A DNA stretch of 6,522 nt from BM506 sp031581485 (lineage in GTDB: Bacteria; Desulfobacterota; Desulfobulbia; Desulfobulbales; SURF-16). Under the pieces are notes generated by a model. The model was not told the DNA's origin, searched no databases, and saw nothing but the letters and a program-made list of their open reading frames with translations. The number at the start of each line of letters is the position of its first letter. Positions within the stretch are counted from its first letter, which is position 1. The stretch is taken from the NCBI GenBank assembly GCA_031581485.1, contig JAVLBA010000103.1, positions 1-6,522 of the forward strand, written 5' to 3'. The position numbers and the translations under genes are program-made. Below, piece after piece: positions 4,450 through 6,522 of the stretch.

Positions 4450-6435
4450 GTGCTGGGAAAAATTATTGAATATGTCGAGCAGGGTAAGTTTATCTGCGCC
4501 CTGGTCCTGGAAGAGGAAGGGAAGCGTCTGCGGGTCATTACCCAAAATGGCCGGGAAATGAAGGTGCCCCAGGCCCGGGTCGTGCATCTTGCCGATAGGA
4601 GTTTCGCGGCCCACAGCCGCGAGGACATCATGGCCCTGCTCCAGGAAACAGCGACCCGCCGCCAGGCCATGATGGCCCCTATTGATCTCCAGGAGATTTG
4701 GGAGCTGGCCGTGGAAGAGGCCCAATCCTCCTTTTCCCCCCGTTTTCTGACTGAACTGGTCTTTGCCGAGGGGGCCACGGATGATCATGTTGCCGCCTTT
4801 TTGCGCGCGGTCTTTGCCGACAGGTTCTATTTTAAATACAAGGAAGGCAAGGTGCAGGTCCATTCCCGGGAGGTGGTGGAGCAGCTCCAGGGCATGGCCC
4901 GCAAGGAAGAGGAAAAAGAGGAGCTCCTGGAAAAGGGTGCACGTGGCCTCCGGGCCATCTATGAGGGAGAGAGTGGCTTTGACTGGCCGGAGCGCCGGCG
5001 CTGTCTGGAGATGGTGGAGGAGTTCTATCTCCACGGCAATGACGCCCAGGAGGCGGCAACCAGCCGCGAGCTTCTGAAAAGGGCCAACCTGGGCCGGCCT
5101 CATGATCCCTATCATCTCCTGGTCAGGGCCGGTGTCTGGCACAAGGATGAGAATATCCCCCTGCTCAAATCGGATCTGCCCACTGATTTTTCAGAGGCAG
5201 AAGAAGCGGCAGCTCTGGCTGTTCAGGAGCAGCGCCTTGATTTCTTTGATGCAGGGCGCCTGGATCTGCGCGATAAACCCCTGCTCACCATTGACGCGGT
5301 CTCCACCGGCGACCTGGATGATGCCCTCCATCTGGAAAAGAAGGGCGATAATTTTGTGGTGGGTATCCATATCGCGGATGTCAGTCATTATGTCCGGCCC
5401 GGCGATCTGCTTTTTGATACGGCCCGGGAGCGGGCGACATCCACTTATATGGCGGACCGGCAGATCTCCATGCTGCCCCACAGCCTGTCGGAAAACGGCT
5501 GCAGCCTCATCGCCGGTGTTGACCGGCCGGCCATCTCCACCCTGGTGGAATTGACTCCCGATGGGGAGGTGGTGCACTCCCGGATTGTGCGCAGCGTGGT
5601 CCATGTCAAGCGGCGGCTCAGTTATGATGAGGCCCTGGCCATGGCGGAGCAGCAGAGCGATGAGGAGATTGTCATTCTCACCGACCTCAGCCAGAAGCTC
5701 CTGCAGCGGCGGGTGGCCGGCGGTGCCGTGGTTATGCCTGTTCCCGATGTCCAGATCCGGGTTGGGGAGAGGGTGGAGGTGACTTTGGCCGATTCCGCCA
5801 GCCTCGCCCGTAATCTGGTGGCCGAATTTATGGTGCTGGCCAATGTCCTGGGGGCGCAATATGTCTCAAGCCGGATGGAGCCCGGCCTCTACCGCAGCCA
5901 GGATCCACCCCGCAAGCGTCTTTTTGAAGGGCTGCAGCGGGATCTCTTCCTCAATTTTCGGCAGCGCCGCTGCCTCTCCCGCGGCCATCTTCTCACCATG
6001 GCCAAGTCCCACAGCGGGGTGGGGGCGGACTGCTATACCACGGTTACCTCCCCCATCCGCCGCTTCCTGGATCTGGTCATGCAGCATCAGTTGGTCGGTA
6101 TCATCAGCCGCACGGGCACGCCTTTTACCGAAAAAGACTGCAAGGGTTTTGTGGGCAATATTCTGCACGGGGTGGCCCGGGCCAACAAAGTGAGAATACA
6201 GCGCCATCGCTACTGGCTGCTCCGGTATCTTGAGGAAAGTGTGGGGGTGGGAAATTATATGCCCGCTCTGGTCCTGGATGTGCAGGCCCGGCGGGTGCAG
6301 GTGGTACTCACGGATATCCTCCTGGAAGGAGATCTGCCCCTCCATCCGGGAGGTCGGATCCAGGCCGGGGACATGGTCAGCGTCAAACTGACCAAGGTCA
6401 GTGCCCTGGATAATAATTTTCTTCTGGATTGGTAG
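4450..6435 (+). CDS. RNase II/RNase R-family 3'-5' exoribonuclease (RNB domain), 661 aa
   Basis: Predicted processive hydrolytic exonuclease degrading single-stranded RNA from the 3' end in the cytoplasm. The start is GTG 4450. An in-frame TAA at 4423-4425 blocks any extension, no other start lies between, and AGGGA (4441-4445) precedes it. Residues 1-50 look like a small beta-barrel, and 55-140 are mixed helical. Residues 140-170 form a highly charged helix (RKEEEKEELLEKGARGL). The RNB domain begins near 268 with LRDKPLLTIDAVSTGDLDDA, and D282, D288, D290 and D291 match the four metal-binding aspartates of E. coli RNase II. HIADVSHYVRPGD (307-319), SMLPHSLSENGCSL (340-353) and TSPIRRFLDL (533-542) supply further conserved RNB motifs, including the catalytic arginine segment. 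Residues 600-661 resemble a short S1/OB fold. The size is nearer RNase II (644 aa) than RNase R (about 800), but the N-terminus does not look like tandem cold-shock domains, so I give no symbol. It is divergent from era. Confidence 0.93.
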   Translation: MLGKIIEYVEQGKFICALVLEEEGKRLRVITQNGREMKVPQARVVHLADRSFAAHSREDIMALLQETATRRQAMMAPIDLQEIWELAVEEAQSSFSPRFLTELVFAEGATDDHVAAFLRAVFADRFYFKYKEGKVQVHSREVVEQLQGMARKEEEKEELLEKGARGLRAIYEGESGFDWPERRRCLEMVEEFYLHGNDAQEAATSRELLKRANLGRPHDPYHLLVRAGVWHKDENIPLLKSDLPTDFSEAEEAAALAVQEQRLDFFDAGRLDLRDKPLLTIDAVSTGDLDDALHLEKKGDNFVVGIHIADVSHYVRPGDLLFDTARERATSTYMADRQISMLPHSLSENGCSLIAGVDRPAISTLVELTPDGEVVHSRIVRSVVHVKRRLSYDEALAMAEQQSDEEIVILTDLSQKLLQRRVAGGAVVMPVPDVQIRVGERVEVTLADSASLARNLVAEFMVLANVLGAQYVSSRMEPGLYRSQDPPRKRLFEGLQRDLFLNFRQRRCLSRGHLLTMAKSHSGVGADCYTTVTSPIRRFLDLVMQHQLVGIISRTGTPFTEKDCKGFVGNILHGVARANKVRIQRHRYWLLRYLEESVGVGNYMPALVLDVQARRVQVVLTDILLEGDLPLHPGGRIQAGDMVSVKLTKVSALDNNFLLDW

Positions 6436-6505
6436 TGCAGTGTGTCACTTAAAGTTTCGTATATTTATACAACTCTGCCTTTAACCACAAAAACATTCTT
6501 TTTAA

Positions 6506-6522
6506 TACCCCCTTGAGGGGTA
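6506..6522 (+). terminator. Probable terminator hairpin after the RNB gene, cut by the window edge
   Basis: TACCCC (6506-6511) pairs with GGGGTA (6517-6522) around a five-base loop, about 70 nt after the stop codon. The window ends at the foot of the stem, so a following T-tract cannot be seen. The A/T-rich bases before the stem (TTTTTAA at 6499-6505) are consistent with a longer stem if complementary sequence follows. The rest of 6436-6505 holds only a short GTATA-TT-TATAC palindrome at 6459-6470. Confidence 0.45.

Noticed and set aside
4369..5859. Two long minus-strand open frames (4369-5142 and 5191-5859) opposite the RNB gene
   Set aside because: Both are antisense to a clear RNB-family coding frame with intact catalytic residues and are explained by codon-position composition.

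Overview
This window carries five protein-coding genes, four of them conserved housekeeping genes. The coding GC content is fairly high and the intergenic spacers are AT-rich. A glutaminyl-tRNA synthetase beside a zinc-type glutamyl-tRNA synthetase, together with a 661-residue RNB exonuclease opposite era, fits a Gram-negative proteobacterial-type chromosome. My best guess is a deltaproteobacterial (Desulfobulbales-like) lineage, but this rests on general resemblance only. I see no insertion sequence, phage gene, CRISPR array, tRNA or rRNA.

Layout from left to right: (1) 1-1089, minus strand, the first 363 codons of glnS, running off the left edge. (2) 1090-1211, a spacer with one GC-rich hairpin. 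(3) 1212-2696, minus strand, complete gltX, with its own Shine-Dalgarno and a credible extended -10 promoter at 2759-2786. (4) 2697-3034, a divergent intergenic region. It holds the gltX promoter, an operator-like palindrome over its -35 region, a 94-nt element bounded by 12-nt inverted repeats (2821-2914), and a consensus TATAAT box. (5) 3035-3352, plus strand, an unrecognised 105-residue hydrophilic protein with a strong ribosome binding site. (6) 3357-3388, a hairpin and T-tract terminating era. (7) 3402-4295, minus strand, complete era. (8) 4296-4449, a divergent promoter region. (9) 4450-6435, plus strand, a complete RNase II/R-family exoribonuclease. (10) 6436-6522, a short tail ending in a hairpin cut by the window edge.

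The genes share a translation and RNA-metabolism theme. GluRS and GlnRS charge tRNA-Glu and tRNA-Gln and are probably co-transcribed (gltX then glnS). Era is the GTPase that checks the 3' end of 16S rRNA during small-subunit assembly. The divergent RNB protein is a 3'-5' exonuclease of the kind used in RNA decay and rRNA quality control.

No clearly novel system is visible. The least explained material is the 2697-3352 interval: the structured element, the palindrome at the gltX promoter and the small unknown protein.
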